Origin: JAPKZH01 sp963715635
GTDB lineage: Bacteria > Acidobacteriota > Aminicenantia > Aminicenantales > UBA4085
Assembly: GCA_963715635.1 (NCBI GenBank)
Contig: OY970261.1
Coordinates: forward strand, 1,860,001-1,924,000
Reading direction: 5' to 3'
Length of the DNA: 64,000 nt
This document shows, piece by piece, positions 26,460-33,673 of this stretch. The notes under the pieces were generated by a model. It saw only the letters and a program-made list of their open reading frames with translations. It was not told where the DNA came from and ran no database searches. A program made the position numbers and the translations under genes. Positions within the stretch are counted from its first letter, which is position 1. Each line of letters opens with the position of its first letter.

Positions 26460-26729
26460 ATGAAAAAATTTCCGGCCCTGCACACGATTTCTTTTATTTT
26501 AAAGATTTTTGCGTGGATTGCAGGAATCGCGACCGTGATTTTGAGCGGCACGATTATCGCGGGCAAATACAATTTCTTCTCCCTAAACATGGGAAATAAC
26601 ATCGTCAGTGGGATCGTGATCCTTCTGATCGGGTTCTTTTATGTCCTGATGCTTTATGCCGCAGCAGAAGCGATTCTGGTGATATTGGCCATCGAAGAGA
26701 ATACGCGAAAGACAACCAAAGAAAGCTAA
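26460..26729 (+). CDS. Small two-helix membrane protein, function unknown
   Basis: This 89-residue protein has two predicted membrane helices (FAWIAGIATVILSGTII and IVSGIVILLIGFFYVLMLYA) and a short charged C-terminus (EENTRKTTKES). The ATG at 26460 follows TTAGGAGGGATAAGC, a strong ribosome site, which supports a real gene. The amidohydrolase gene starts 34 bases downstream. A similar two-helix protein of unrelated sequence is encoded at 32986. I do not recognise a family. Confidence 0.65.
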   Translation: MKKFPALHTISFILKIFAWIAGIATVILSGTIIAGKYNFFSLNMGNNIVSGIVILLIGFFYVLMLYAAAEAILVILAIEENTRKTTKES

Positions 26730-26763
26730 CCTCTCGTTGGCTCTCGGGGATCTTGGAGGCACT

Positions 26764-28428
26764 ATGAAAAAAATCATCGCCGGTTTGTTGGTTATTTTTG
26801 GTCTGTGTCTGGCCGGGTGGGCGGCTCAAAAGCAGGAGACCGCGGACCTGGCCGTCGTCAATGGGAAAGTCTTCACCGCCAATGCCAAAATGCCCTTTGC
26901 CCAAAGCATCGCCGTGAAAGGGGGAAAAATCCTGGCTGTGGGAACTTCGTCCGAGATCAAGAAATTCATCGGCCCCTCGACCAAGGTCCTGGATGTGAAG
27001 GGAAAGCTGGTCATTCCTGGACTCATAGATGCTCACACGCACTTTTCTCAAGGGGGACGGTCTCTCGCCTCACTGTCTTTCCGCGGCGTCATGTCTGTAG
27101 AGAAAGTCCTGGAGATGGTCGCGGCCAAGATCAAAGAACTTCCGCCCGGGGAAGCCGTTTTCGGCGGCCAGTACGATCATACTCTTTTTTCGGGGCAAAA
27201 ATGGCCGGCCAAGGAAGATTTGGATAAAGTATCGCCCGACAACCCTGTTGTAATTACGCGAGTGGACGGTCATTCGTCCTGGGTCAACAGCCTGGCCTTG
27301 AAACAATCGGGAATTACCAAGGACACCAAGGACCCCTTTGGCGGAGAAATTGCCAAAGACCTAAAAACCGGAGAGCCGACGGGAATCCTGAAGGAGGCTG
27401 CCGAGGGGCTGATCAAGGTGAGGCGGCCGAAGCGGCAATTCACGCCCCTGGAAGACATCGAGCGCGGGCTTCAGCATGCGGCCAAGCTAGGACTCACCGG
27501 CGTACACACATCCTCGAGCCTGCAGGAAATCGAGCTTTATAAAAAGCTCCAGGCCGAAGGGAAGTTGACCCTGCGCGTTTACGCTTGGCTGCCGATCGAG
27601 GGAATTGATAGTTATATTGCCAAGAATATCAAGCAGGGCCAGGGCGACGATATGCTCAAGGTAGGGTTCTTAAAGGCTTACATCGACGGAACGCTCGGCT
27701 CGGGCACGGCGTTGATGTTCGAGCCTTTTGCCGATGACCCCACCAAGAGCGGGCTCCCCCAGCATAAAGAAGAAGATTACTATGCGCTCATCGAGAAAGC
27801 GTACCAGAACGGCTTCCAGGTCGGAACGCATGCCATCGGCGACAAGGGCGTCAACTGGGTGCTGAACGCGGTTGAGCGGGCCGAGAAAAAGTTCGGAAAA
27901 AAAGACCTACGGCACCGCATCGAGCATGCCCAGATCATCATCCCCGGCGATGTGAAGCGGTTCGCGGAGCTGGGCGTGATCGCTTCTATGCAGCCCACCC
28001 ACTGCACGACGGATATGCGGTTTTGCGAGGTGAGGGTCGGCAAGGAGCGGTCCAAGAACGCCTATATCTGGAAGACGCTGCTGAATAACGGCGCTAAAAT
28101 CGCTTTCGGGAGCGATTGGCCCGTCGAGCCGCTCGATCCCATGCGGGGCTTGTATTCGGGGGTGACGCGCAAAAATATCGAATTCGGCTATCCGGAAGGC
28201 GGCTGGTTCCCCGAGCAGAAGCTGACCATGGCCGAAACTATCACCCTTTTCACGCTCGGCTCGGCCTATGCGTCTTTCGAGGAAAACATCAAGGGCTCTC
28301 TCGAGCCGGGAAAGCTGGCGGATATAGTCGTTCTCTCGAAGGATGTTTTTACGGTTGATCCGAAGGAGATTTTGACCACGGAGTCGCTTTACACGATTTT
28401 AGGCGGCAAAATCGTCTACCAGAAATAA
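26764..28428 (+). CDS. Exported YtcJ-like amidohydrolase (metal-dependent)
   Basis: This is a 554-residue amidohydrolase with a signal peptide (MKKIIAGLLVIFGLCLAGWA). Metal-site motifs are in order: PGLIDAHTHF (about 80-90), KAYIDGTLGSGTA, GTHAIGDKGVNWVLNAVE, RIEHAQIIIPGD and FGSDWPVEPLDPM. This is the architecture of the YtcJ/COG1574 group, which hydrolyses amide or carbamoyl-type bonds; substrates are mostly unknown. The signal peptide places it in the periplasm. I chose the ATG at 26764, with TTGGAGG upstream, over the open frame beginning at 26737. Confidence 0.88.
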   Translation: MKKIIAGLLVIFGLCLAGWAAQKQETADLAVVNGKVFTANAKMPFAQSIAVKGGKILAVGTSSEIKKFIGPSTKVLDVKGKLVIPGLIDAHTHFSQGGRSLASLSFRGVMSVEKVLEMVAAKIKELPPGEAVFGGQYDHTLFSGQKWPAKEDLDKVSPDNPVVITRVDGHSSWVNSLALKQSGITKDTKDPFGGEIAKDLKTGEPTGILKEAAEGLIKVRRPKRQFTPLEDIERGLQHAAKLGLTGVHTSSSLQEIELYKKLQAEGKLTLRVYAWLPIEGIDSYIAKNIKQGQGDDMLKVGFLKAYIDGTLGSGTALMFEPFADDPTKSGLPQHKEEDYYALIEKAYQNGFQVGTHAIGDKGVNWVLNAVERAEKKFGKKDLRHRIEHAQIIIPGDVKRFAELGVIASMQPTHCTTDMRFCEVRVGKERSKNAYIWKTLLNNGAKIAFGSDWPVEPLDPMRGLYSGVTRKNIEFGYPEGGWFPEQKLTMAETITLFTLGSAYASFEENIKGSLEPGKLADIVVLSKDVFTVDPKEILTTESLYTILGGKIVYQK

Positions 28429-28434
28429 TAATTT

Positions 28435-28500
28435 GGGGTCAAAGCTACTCATTACGCATGCCCCCCTGGAAAAACATGCGTAACGAGTAGGTTTGACCCC
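28435..28500. repeat. Short palindromic element, copy B (66 bp, arms only)
   Basis: This is a 66-base version of the 168-bp element with the core removed. The left arm GGGGTCAAAGCTACTCATTA matches copy A, while the right arm TAACGAGTAGGTTTGACCCC matches copy C, so the arms mismatch each other at two positions. It lies between convergent genes (stop at 28428, stop at 28507) and could fold in both transcripts. Confidence 0.8.
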
Positions 28501-28506
28501 GGCTAT

Positions 28507-30639
28507 TTATTCGGAAATTTGGTAGTTGACTCCTTCGAAGCAGACGATGAGCTTTGTCCCGACCGAAACATACTTGGCCAGGCCCGGCTTTTCGGCTAGA
28601 AGGCGGAAATATTCCTCGGAATTGAACTTGATTTCTTTCAGAGGACTCCCCTCTTTGTAGATGCTGTCCACCCAGATTCCGTTCTTGATATAGAACGTTT
28701 TATCGTCCTTGTAGCGGATCTGCTGAGAAGCCGCCATCGGCGCGAGATCCTCTGACTTCAAGGCCTGCGTAGCTTTGGCCACCCTCACGGCGCCGGCGCC
28801 GGTGACCTTCCTGGCTTCAAAAGCCGCCAGGGCTTCTGGCGCCGCAGCATCGATCCGCAGCCTTTCCTGTTCGGTCACGAGGAATGATGTATACGGCGTC
28901 ACGATGCCGTATTTTATGCCTAGCTTTTTTACCTCATCGACAAGCTCGTTGGATACGCCGTGCAGCCGGATTTCTTCTAACAGGTATCCGATTCGGCGCG
29001 TCGCCCAGAGGCGCGGCAGAAAATTATATGTACTGTCGCTGACAAGCTTCTGGCCTTCATAGACAAATTGCTTATCGGCCTTGCCGACTTTCCCGGATAG
29101 AATGGCTGTCACAGGCCCTTCGCCCGCATACTTCCCGATGAGCACGAGCTGAGAGCCCTTAAACAAATCGGGCAGCGCTTGCGGATAAACGCTCTGGACC
29201 TCGATGCCTTTAAACGTGAGCTTTAAATCGGAAAGCAGCGGCGAGGCTATTTTTTCGAAATAGCTCGAGATAGCCACTTCCAGATTCTCCGTCTCGCTCA
29301 CATAGACCGACGTCCCGCGGTTCTGCGACGAGATCTTATCCAATAGCTCTGTGTTGACGTCATTGCCAACGCCAAAGGCGAAGATCCGTGACTTGGTTTC
29401 ATTGGCGTTGACGATATTCTTCAGAATCTCGCCTATCTCGGTGATTCCTACCGTGGGAAGCCCGTCCGTGAGGAAAACGATGTAATTCGGCCTCTCGCCG
29501 CTCCTGGTCAACATCAGCGCTTTGATCAGCGCCTCGTTGATGTTCGTCCCGCCGGAATCCTGGATCTCGTTCACGAATTTGATGGCCTTGTCCTTGTTCG
29601 CAGAACGCGCCTCCAGGAGTTCCTCGGAAAACAAGCTCACTCCGTCGTCAAAATCTATGACCGAGAAACGGTCGTTCTCGTCCAGGTGGTTGATGATGAA
29701 GTGGGCGGCTTCCTTGGCCTGCTTGATCTTCATCCCGCTCATGGAGCCCGAGCTGTCGAGGACAAAGATAAGGTTCTTGTTAAGGACTCTTTCTTTCTGC
29801 GCCGTATAGCGGGGCGAAGCCAGGAGCATGAAATAGCGGTCGTCGGGGCCGGCCCAATTGATGAACGAAAGCCCCACATCGTCCTGGGAAAAAGAATAAT
29901 AGAGAAAGAAATCCTTGTCCGGCTTGGTGTTGGATTCTTCGTAGCCGACCGTGGCATCCCTCTCCCCTTCTTTCCTCACCGAGACTTTGTGCGAGGGCGA
30001 ATAGATGTTCGAAATCGGCGCTTTCGACGCGATTTTGACCGAGATGCTCACATCCTGGACCGGCTTGTAAGAAAATTGTTCTGTGTTTAGCGGGTAGCGA
30101 TAGCGGACAAAATTTTTCTCGGCCCGGAGAACTTCGTTGTAAGAAAGCTGGATCCGTTTTTCGCCCATGGCCGGGATGGGATAAACCCGCGCCCGGAATA
30201 TGTTGCGGCCGATATATTCCAAAATGGCGGGATCTCTCATCCTCCGGACGATGTCTTCATAGATGCGGCGGGCCTGCTGGCTGTCCAATATTTCGCCCTC
30301 GACCCTTTTATCGCCGATCCACATGGCGAACTCGGAGATGGATGCCTGCTCGGGCAGGGGGAAAATATAGGTGCCTTCGATGTCGCGGTTGAAATTGTTG
30401 ATAAAAACCTGGTCGATGGTTGTCTTGGCCACCTGGTCGCGAATTTCCACCTTGACATGGTGGTATTTCACGGTTAATGGCGGAACCACATCGCCTGGCC
30501 GCAGCGGATGAGGGATGATAAATCCGTCAGCTAGGAGATGGGGAGCAAGGCTGCTCAGAAAAAGAGCCAATGCCCCGATAAAAATTACGACGAGGGAGGC
30601 GGTTTTCCCCTCCAAATTGCCTTGGCGTTTTGTATTCAT
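28507..30639 (-). CDS. VIT and von Willebrand factor A domain protein, exported
   Basis: This 710-residue protein has an N-terminal hydrophobic export segment (SLVVIFIGALALFLSSLAPH). A VIT domain follows at about 48-175 (VKVEIRDQVAKTTIDQVFIN, YIFPLPEQASISEFAMWIGD). A vWA domain at about 288-465 has the MIDAS motif DSSGSMSG (near 297), TDGLPTVG and a conserved Thr in GGTNINEAL. The layout is that of inter-alpha-trypsin inhibitor heavy-chain relatives. In bacteria these are surface or periplasmic proteins probably binding protein partners through a divalent metal. It is monocistronic. Function is otherwise unknown. Confidence 0.88.
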   Translation of the reverse strand: MNTKRQGNLEGKTASLVVIFIGALALFLSSLAPHLLADGFIIPHPLRPGDVVPPLTVKYHHVKVEIRDQVAKTTIDQVFINNFNRDIEGTYIFPLPEQASISEFAMWIGDKRVEGEILDSQQARRIYEDIVRRMRDPAILEYIGRNIFRARVYPIPAMGEKRIQLSYNEVLRAEKNFVRYRYPLNTEQFSYKPVQDVSISVKIASKAPISNIYSPSHKVSVRKEGERDATVGYEESNTKPDKDFFLYYSFSQDDVGLSFINWAGPDDRYFMLLASPRYTAQKERVLNKNLIFVLDSSGSMSGMKIKQAKEAAHFIINHLDENDRFSVIDFDDGVSLFSEELLEARSANKDKAIKFVNEIQDSGGTNINEALIKALMLTRSGERPNYIVFLTDGLPTVGITEIGEILKNIVNANETKSRIFAFGVGNDVNTELLDKISSQNRGTSVYVSETENLEVAISSYFEKIASPLLSDLKLTFKGIEVQSVYPQALPDLFKGSQLVLIGKYAGEGPVTAILSGKVGKADKQFVYEGQKLVSDSTYNFLPRLWATRRIGYLLEEIRLHGVSNELVDEVKKLGIKYGIVTPYTSFLVTEQERLRIDAAAPEALAAFEARKVTGAGAVRVAKATQALKSEDLAPMAASQQIRYKDDKTFYIKNGIWVDSIYKEGSPLKEIKFNSEEYFRLLAEKPGLAKYVSVGTKLIVCFEGVNYQISE

Positions 30640-30706
30640 GATGATCCTCCTGATTCTGTCATATTTCCTTTTCGATAATTATAACTCCCTCGGAGGGCGG
30701 AACGTT

Positions 30707-31456
30707 TCAAAGCAGGTCGGCGAATCTCTTTTGGAGGGCGGCAACCGTGCCGAATATCTCGACCGGCCAAGAAGTCAATTTGGAGGGGAAGACCCCTTCC
30801 AACGGGCGCCGGGAAGACCCGGCCGCCCTGCCTCCCCTTCTTGGGCGGGGCATGAAACCCCGCCCTGCGACCAAGGGGGCGTCTCCCCCTTGGAACCCTC
30901 TCGAGCGGTTCCCCGTGGCAGGCCACGGGGCATATGAACCGCTCTCGAATTTTGACCGGTCCTTGCTCAGGATAAAAATCCTGGCGACGCCAGCCTCCTG
31001 AGCAGCCCTGATGTCGAAGTGAGAATCCCCGATTGCGCAGCATGCATCCGCGGCCAGCTTTAATATGTGCATCGCAGCTCGGAGCGGCTCTCCGGACGGT
31101 TTCCAAAGGCCGCTTTCGCGCGAGAGGACGCAATCGAACTTCAGGCGGAACCTATCGAGAAGAGCATCGACATTTTTCTGTGAGTTGTTGGTCACAAGCG
31201 CCGTTCGGACTGCATGCGCTTCCAAAAAATTCAGAAAATTGCGCATCCCCCTCTTGAGGACGGCGCGGCGCGTGGCGTCATCCTCGAAGCTTTGGAGGAT
31301 CGCCCATTTCCGCGATTTTTCCGGCTCCGGGAGGCCGCTGATGTAGGTGAGAATAGAGATCTCATGGGCGCCGATATCGGCCCTGATGCGCGGCCAGTCG
31401 TAGGGGACCTCCACGACGGTCCCGTCCATATCGAAAAGCGCGCCCCTGAGCTTCAT
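30707..31456 (-). CDS. HAD-superfamily phosphatase interrupted in frame by a hairpin array
   Basis: This 249-residue frame has all HAD motifs: I, LFDMDGTVVEVPYDW (7-21, nucleophile Asp plus DxDGT); II, VTNNSQ; III, a Lys/Arg-bearing helix; and IV, CCAIGDSHFDIRAAQEAGV. After ARIFILSKDRSKF, about 55 residues (PWPATGNRSRGFQGGDAPLV and following) are encoded by a run of hairpins at 30782-30944. The native-looking tail VEIFGTVAALQKRFADLL then resumes in frame. The enzyme probably dephosphorylates a small metabolite; the specific one is unknown. Whether the inserted segment is tolerated or disrupts folding cannot be told. Confidence 0.8.
   Translation of the reverse strand: MKLRGALFDMDGTVVEVPYDWPRIRADIGAHEISILTYISGLPEPEKSRKWAILQSFEDDATRRAVLKRGMRNFLNFLEAHAVRTALVTNNSQKNVDALLDRFRLKFDCVLSRESGLWKPSGEPLRAAMHILKLAADACCAIGDSHFDIRAAQEAGVARIFILSKDRSKFESGSYAPWPATGNRSRGFQGGDAPLVAGRGFMPRPRRGGRAAGSSRRPLEGVFPSKLTSWPVEIFGTVAALQKRFADLL
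30782..30944. repeat. Array of five to six perfect hairpins inside the HAD gene
   Basis: Stems in order: GGGG/CCCC (30785-30796), GCCGGG/CCCGGC (30808-30823), GGGCGGGG/CCCCGCCC (30843-30865), AAGGGGG/CCCCCTT (30873-30891), and GAGCGGTTC/GAACCGCTC (30903-30944) enclosing CCCCGTGG/CCACGGGG (30911-30930). The first two hairpins share layout with the segment at 42763-42840 (both followed by AACGGGCG and a CGGGAA-type loop). No stop codon arises in the HAD frame. Confidence 0.85.
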
Positions 31457-31519
31457 CCGTCTTATTTCAAATCATCGGAGAAACGATCCGGACTACTCAT
31501 GCCTTTCCCGAGCCCATAA

Positions 31520-31614
31520 AATGATTCATCGGATAATGCTCATTGGAAGGAAGGCAGAGAGCGAAGCGAGCGTTGGAAGGAAACCCTTTACCGGGTTTCC
31601 TTCCAAGAGTATCC
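31520..31614 (+). repeat. Core-only copy D of the palindromic element
   Basis: This matches the interior of copy C from ATTCATC through GGAAGGAAGGCAG, GCGAAGCGAGCGTTGGAAGG and AAACCC...GGGTTTCCTTCC to AAGAGTATCC. The outer GGGGTCAAA arms are missing. It overlaps the 3' end of the desuccinylase-like gene and provides that gene's last codons and stop. Confidence 0.75.
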
Positions 31615-32665
31615 TGCCTACCTCGAAAAGCGGCTCGCCTTTGTTCGCGGGAGGCGTGCCGATAAAATAAAGAATGACGCCTGCAAAGGGAGCCTTGACG
31701 TCTTCCTTGATATTGCCGAAATAGTCTTTGACCACGCCCACGGTCTGGCCCTGCGCAATCGTGGCGCCCATTTCGACTTGGGGATAAAAAAGCCCGTCGT
31801 AGTTGGAATTGACGACTTCGTATTTATCGATCCAGACGGGGTCGGGGACGAAATCCGGCTTCCCATCGATCATCTTGAGCAGCTTCATGACGCTCAGAAT
31901 GCCCTTCACATTCCGGGCGATCGATTCTTCATCCGTCCTTCCGAGAAATCCCGATTCGGTGGTTATGGCGGGTTTTCCTTGGAGGATGGCCGTGTTGCCC
32001 AAGTACTTGGAATCCTTGGGGTCCTTGGTGCGCGTGGTGTCGATGATGATATGGCGGAGGCCGAAGGCGAGGGCCATATCTTTTGTCTTGGCGTCCGTGC
32101 TTTTTTTATCGCTGATCATCCAATAGGAGTATGGAATCAAGGCTTCATTCGCATCGCCGCAGTGGAGGTCAAGTAAATAATCGCACTTTTTTACGATTTC
32201 TTCATTCAAGACATAGGCCATTCGCTGGCTGAGCGTGCCGCTGGGATCGCCCGGAAAGACTCGATTTAGGTTTTTCCAGTCAAAGGGGTTGTAATAGATC
32301 GTCCGCTTCTGAAAAGAGGGCAAGTTGGCGATATGGACCAGGACCAGCGTGCCGGAAAGCTTTTTGGGGTCTACCTGGTCCTTTATCCGGTAGAGGGCCA
32401 GGACCGGAGGATATTCGGCGCCATGCACGGCGGCTACCATCGCCAGGACTTTTCCTCTTCTCGCGCCCCGGATGATTGTGATTGGGATGGCCGTCTTGAT
32501 GCCGTCCTTCTCGGGCACATCGAGATATCCCGAGCGAACTTCTCCGGGCGAGGCTTTTATATTCCCCAGGACAAAAACATCCTCCCCTGCCCATAGCCCG
32601 ATTGCCGAGAATCCAAGCAACAATAAGACCGCCAGGCTCAAAATTGTTTTCTTTCCAAGATTCAT
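31526..32665 (-). CDS. Succinylglutamate desuccinylase/aspartoacylase-family protein, exported
   Basis: This 379-residue zinc-hydrolase-like protein has a signal peptide (KTILSLAVLLLLGFSAIGLW). The zinc-binding HxxE is in AAVHGAEYPP (near 76-82), the substrate-binding NPFDWKNLNRVFPGD motif follows, and the third metal ligand is in YLLDLHCGD (about 163-170). The C-terminal domain with VVNSNYDGLFYPQVEMGATI is a lipoyl-like fold seen in this group. The last 27-29 residues (from LLEGNPVKGFLPTLAS on) and the stop codon come from repeat copy D, so the original C-terminus was replaced or extended. The natural substrate is unknown. Confidence 0.82.
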   Translation of the reverse strand: MNLGKKTILSLAVLLLLGFSAIGLWAGEDVFVLGNIKASPGEVRSGYLDVPEKDGIKTAIPITIIRGARRGKVLAMVAAVHGAEYPPVLALYRIKDQVDPKKLSGTLVLVHIANLPSFQKRTIYYNPFDWKNLNRVFPGDPSGTLSQRMAYVLNEEIVKKCDYLLDLHCGDANEALIPYSYWMISDKKSTDAKTKDMALAFGLRHIIIDTTRTKDPKDSKYLGNTAILQGKPAITTESGFLGRTDEESIARNVKGILSVMKLLKMIDGKPDFVPDPVWIDKYEVVNSNYDGLFYPQVEMGATIAQGQTVGVVKDYFGNIKEDVKAPFAGVILYFIGTPPANKGEPLFEVGRILLEGNPVKGFLPTLASLSAFLPMSIIR

Positions 32666-32734
32666 GACCTCCTCCTTTCAGTCTAAGAATAGCTGCAAAT
32701 ATCATATATTACTCCTTAAACTGAGTCCACTAAC

Positions 32735-32902
32735 GGGGTCAAACCTACTCGTTACGCACAATTTCCGGCGCAGTGAATTCATCGCCAAATGCTCCTTGGA
32801 AGGAAGGCAGCGAGCGGAGCGAGCGTTGGAAGGAAACCCTACGTAAGGGTTTCCTTCCAAGAGTGTCCCAGGGGAAGATGCGTAACGAGTAGGTTTGACC
32901 CC
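32735..32902 (+). repeat. Nested palindromic element, copy C (168 bp)
   Basis: Outer arms GGGGTCAAACCTACTCGTTA and TAACGAGTAGGTTTGACCCC are perfectly complementary. Relative to copy A the arm bases at the 10th and 17th positions are changed on both sides in a compensating way. The core carries TTGGAAGGAAGGCAGCGAGC, then GGAGCGAGCG and a GGAAGGAAACCCTACGTAAGGGTTTCC-type hairpin. Confidence 0.85.
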
Positions 32903-32916
32903 GTTATTTTTTTTAG

Positions 32917-32945
32917 TTGATTATTGAAAATTGTTTTGTTATAAT
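32917..32945 (+). promoter_or_regulatory. Predicted sigma-70 promoter
   Basis: TTGATT (32917-32922), a 17-base spacer and a perfect TATAAT (32940-32945) lie 40 bases upstream of the ATG at 32986. It begins only 15 bases after the end of repeat copy C, so the repeat may insulate it from leftward transcription. Confidence 0.6.
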
Positions 32946-32985
32946 CCCCGCCGTGTTTAACTAAAACTGAGAGGGAGGTCAGTCT

Positions 32986-33222
32986 ATGGGCAAATTCCTA
33001 GCCATAATCGGCGGCCTGATCGCCATGGCTGCCGGCATCATTCTTGTCGTATTTGTGTGGTGGCACCAGTTTATCGCGCTGGTCTTCGGCTTCATCCCGC
33101 CCATCCTCTTCTTCGGAGGCCTGATCGCATTGATCGCGGGCATCAGCAGCATCAAAGACGCGATGCGGACCAAGAAACTGGAAGAAGAGACAAAAGAAGA
33201 GAAGTCCGAAGGGAAAGCTTAA
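32986..33222 (+). CDS. Small two-helix membrane protein, function unknown
   Basis: This 78-residue protein has two hydrophobic helices (FLAIIGGLIAMAAGIILVVF and LVFGFIPPILFFGGLIALIA) and a basic-acidic tail (KKLEEETKEEKSEGKA). A strong GAGGGAGGT site precedes the ATG, and a good promoter lies upstream, so the gene is probably real. It heads a unit that continues into the secreted small protein and the large histidine kinase. The family is not recognised. Confidence 0.65.
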   Translation: MGKFLAIIGGLIAMAAGIILVVFVWWHQFIALVFGFIPPILFFGGLIALIAGISSIKDAMRTKKLEEETKEEKSEGKA

Positions 33223-33241
33223 GCGGGCCGCTTTTGTCTGA

Positions 33242-33673
33242 GTGTCCCAACTCAGCCTTTGTATTCTGTCTCTCGTTCTTTCTTTAATTTCGTCCGTCAC
33301 AAAGAATATCGAGAAGTCGTTCCTTCAAAATAATCCCCAGCTTCTCTATTCGCTTCTGACACCGGACCATCCGATCAATATTTCGCTCCCGGAGCCGATC
33401 TCCTTTTCCGACGAGGTGTCCGGCGAGCAGGCCTATTTTCTGTTCAAACAGATTTTCCGGTCCTACGCGACCTTTGAATTCTATCCGGAGATCGGCGCCC
33501 CGCCCTCCCTGGCAAGGGGCCATTATATTTTTAAAGCCAGCTGGTCGTTCACCGGCAGAAATCGGAATCAGTTTCGCTTACGAATTTACTTCTATGTCCG
33601 GGGCGATCCCACGCCCTCCACATCCGGTGATTTCTGGAAGATCACCGAGATCAAGGCGGAAAGGCTTTATTGA
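33242..33673 (+). CDS. Small exported protein, possibly DUF4783-like
   Basis: This is a 143-residue protein whose first 18 residues form a signal-like segment (LSLCILSLVLSLISS). The remainder has the rhythm NIEKSFLQNNPQLLYSLLTP, SGEQAYFLFKQIFRSYATFE and FRLRIYFYVRG. This recalls the NTF2-like DUF4783 proteins; the match is by pattern only and is weak. The start is a GTG at 33242. Its stop overlaps the TTG start of the histidine kinase gene (TTGA), which suggests co-expression and possibly a sensing partner role. Confidence 0.55.
   Translation: MSQLSLCILSLVLSLISSVTKNIEKSFLQNNPQLLYSLLTPDHPINISLPEPISFSDEVSGEQAYFLFKQIFRSYATFEFYPEIGAPPSLARGHYIFKASWSFTGRNRNQFRLRIYFYVRGDPTPSTSGDFWKITEIKAERLY

Larger units (their letters stand above)
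32666..32985. other. Intergenic region with repeat copy C and a rightward promoter
   Basis: This 320-base region between divergent genes is dominated by the 168-bp copy C (32735-32902). Directly after it is a strong promoter (32917-32945) for the small membrane protein and histidine kinase genes. A GAGGGAGGT ribosome site precedes the ATG at 32986. Confidence 0.7.
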
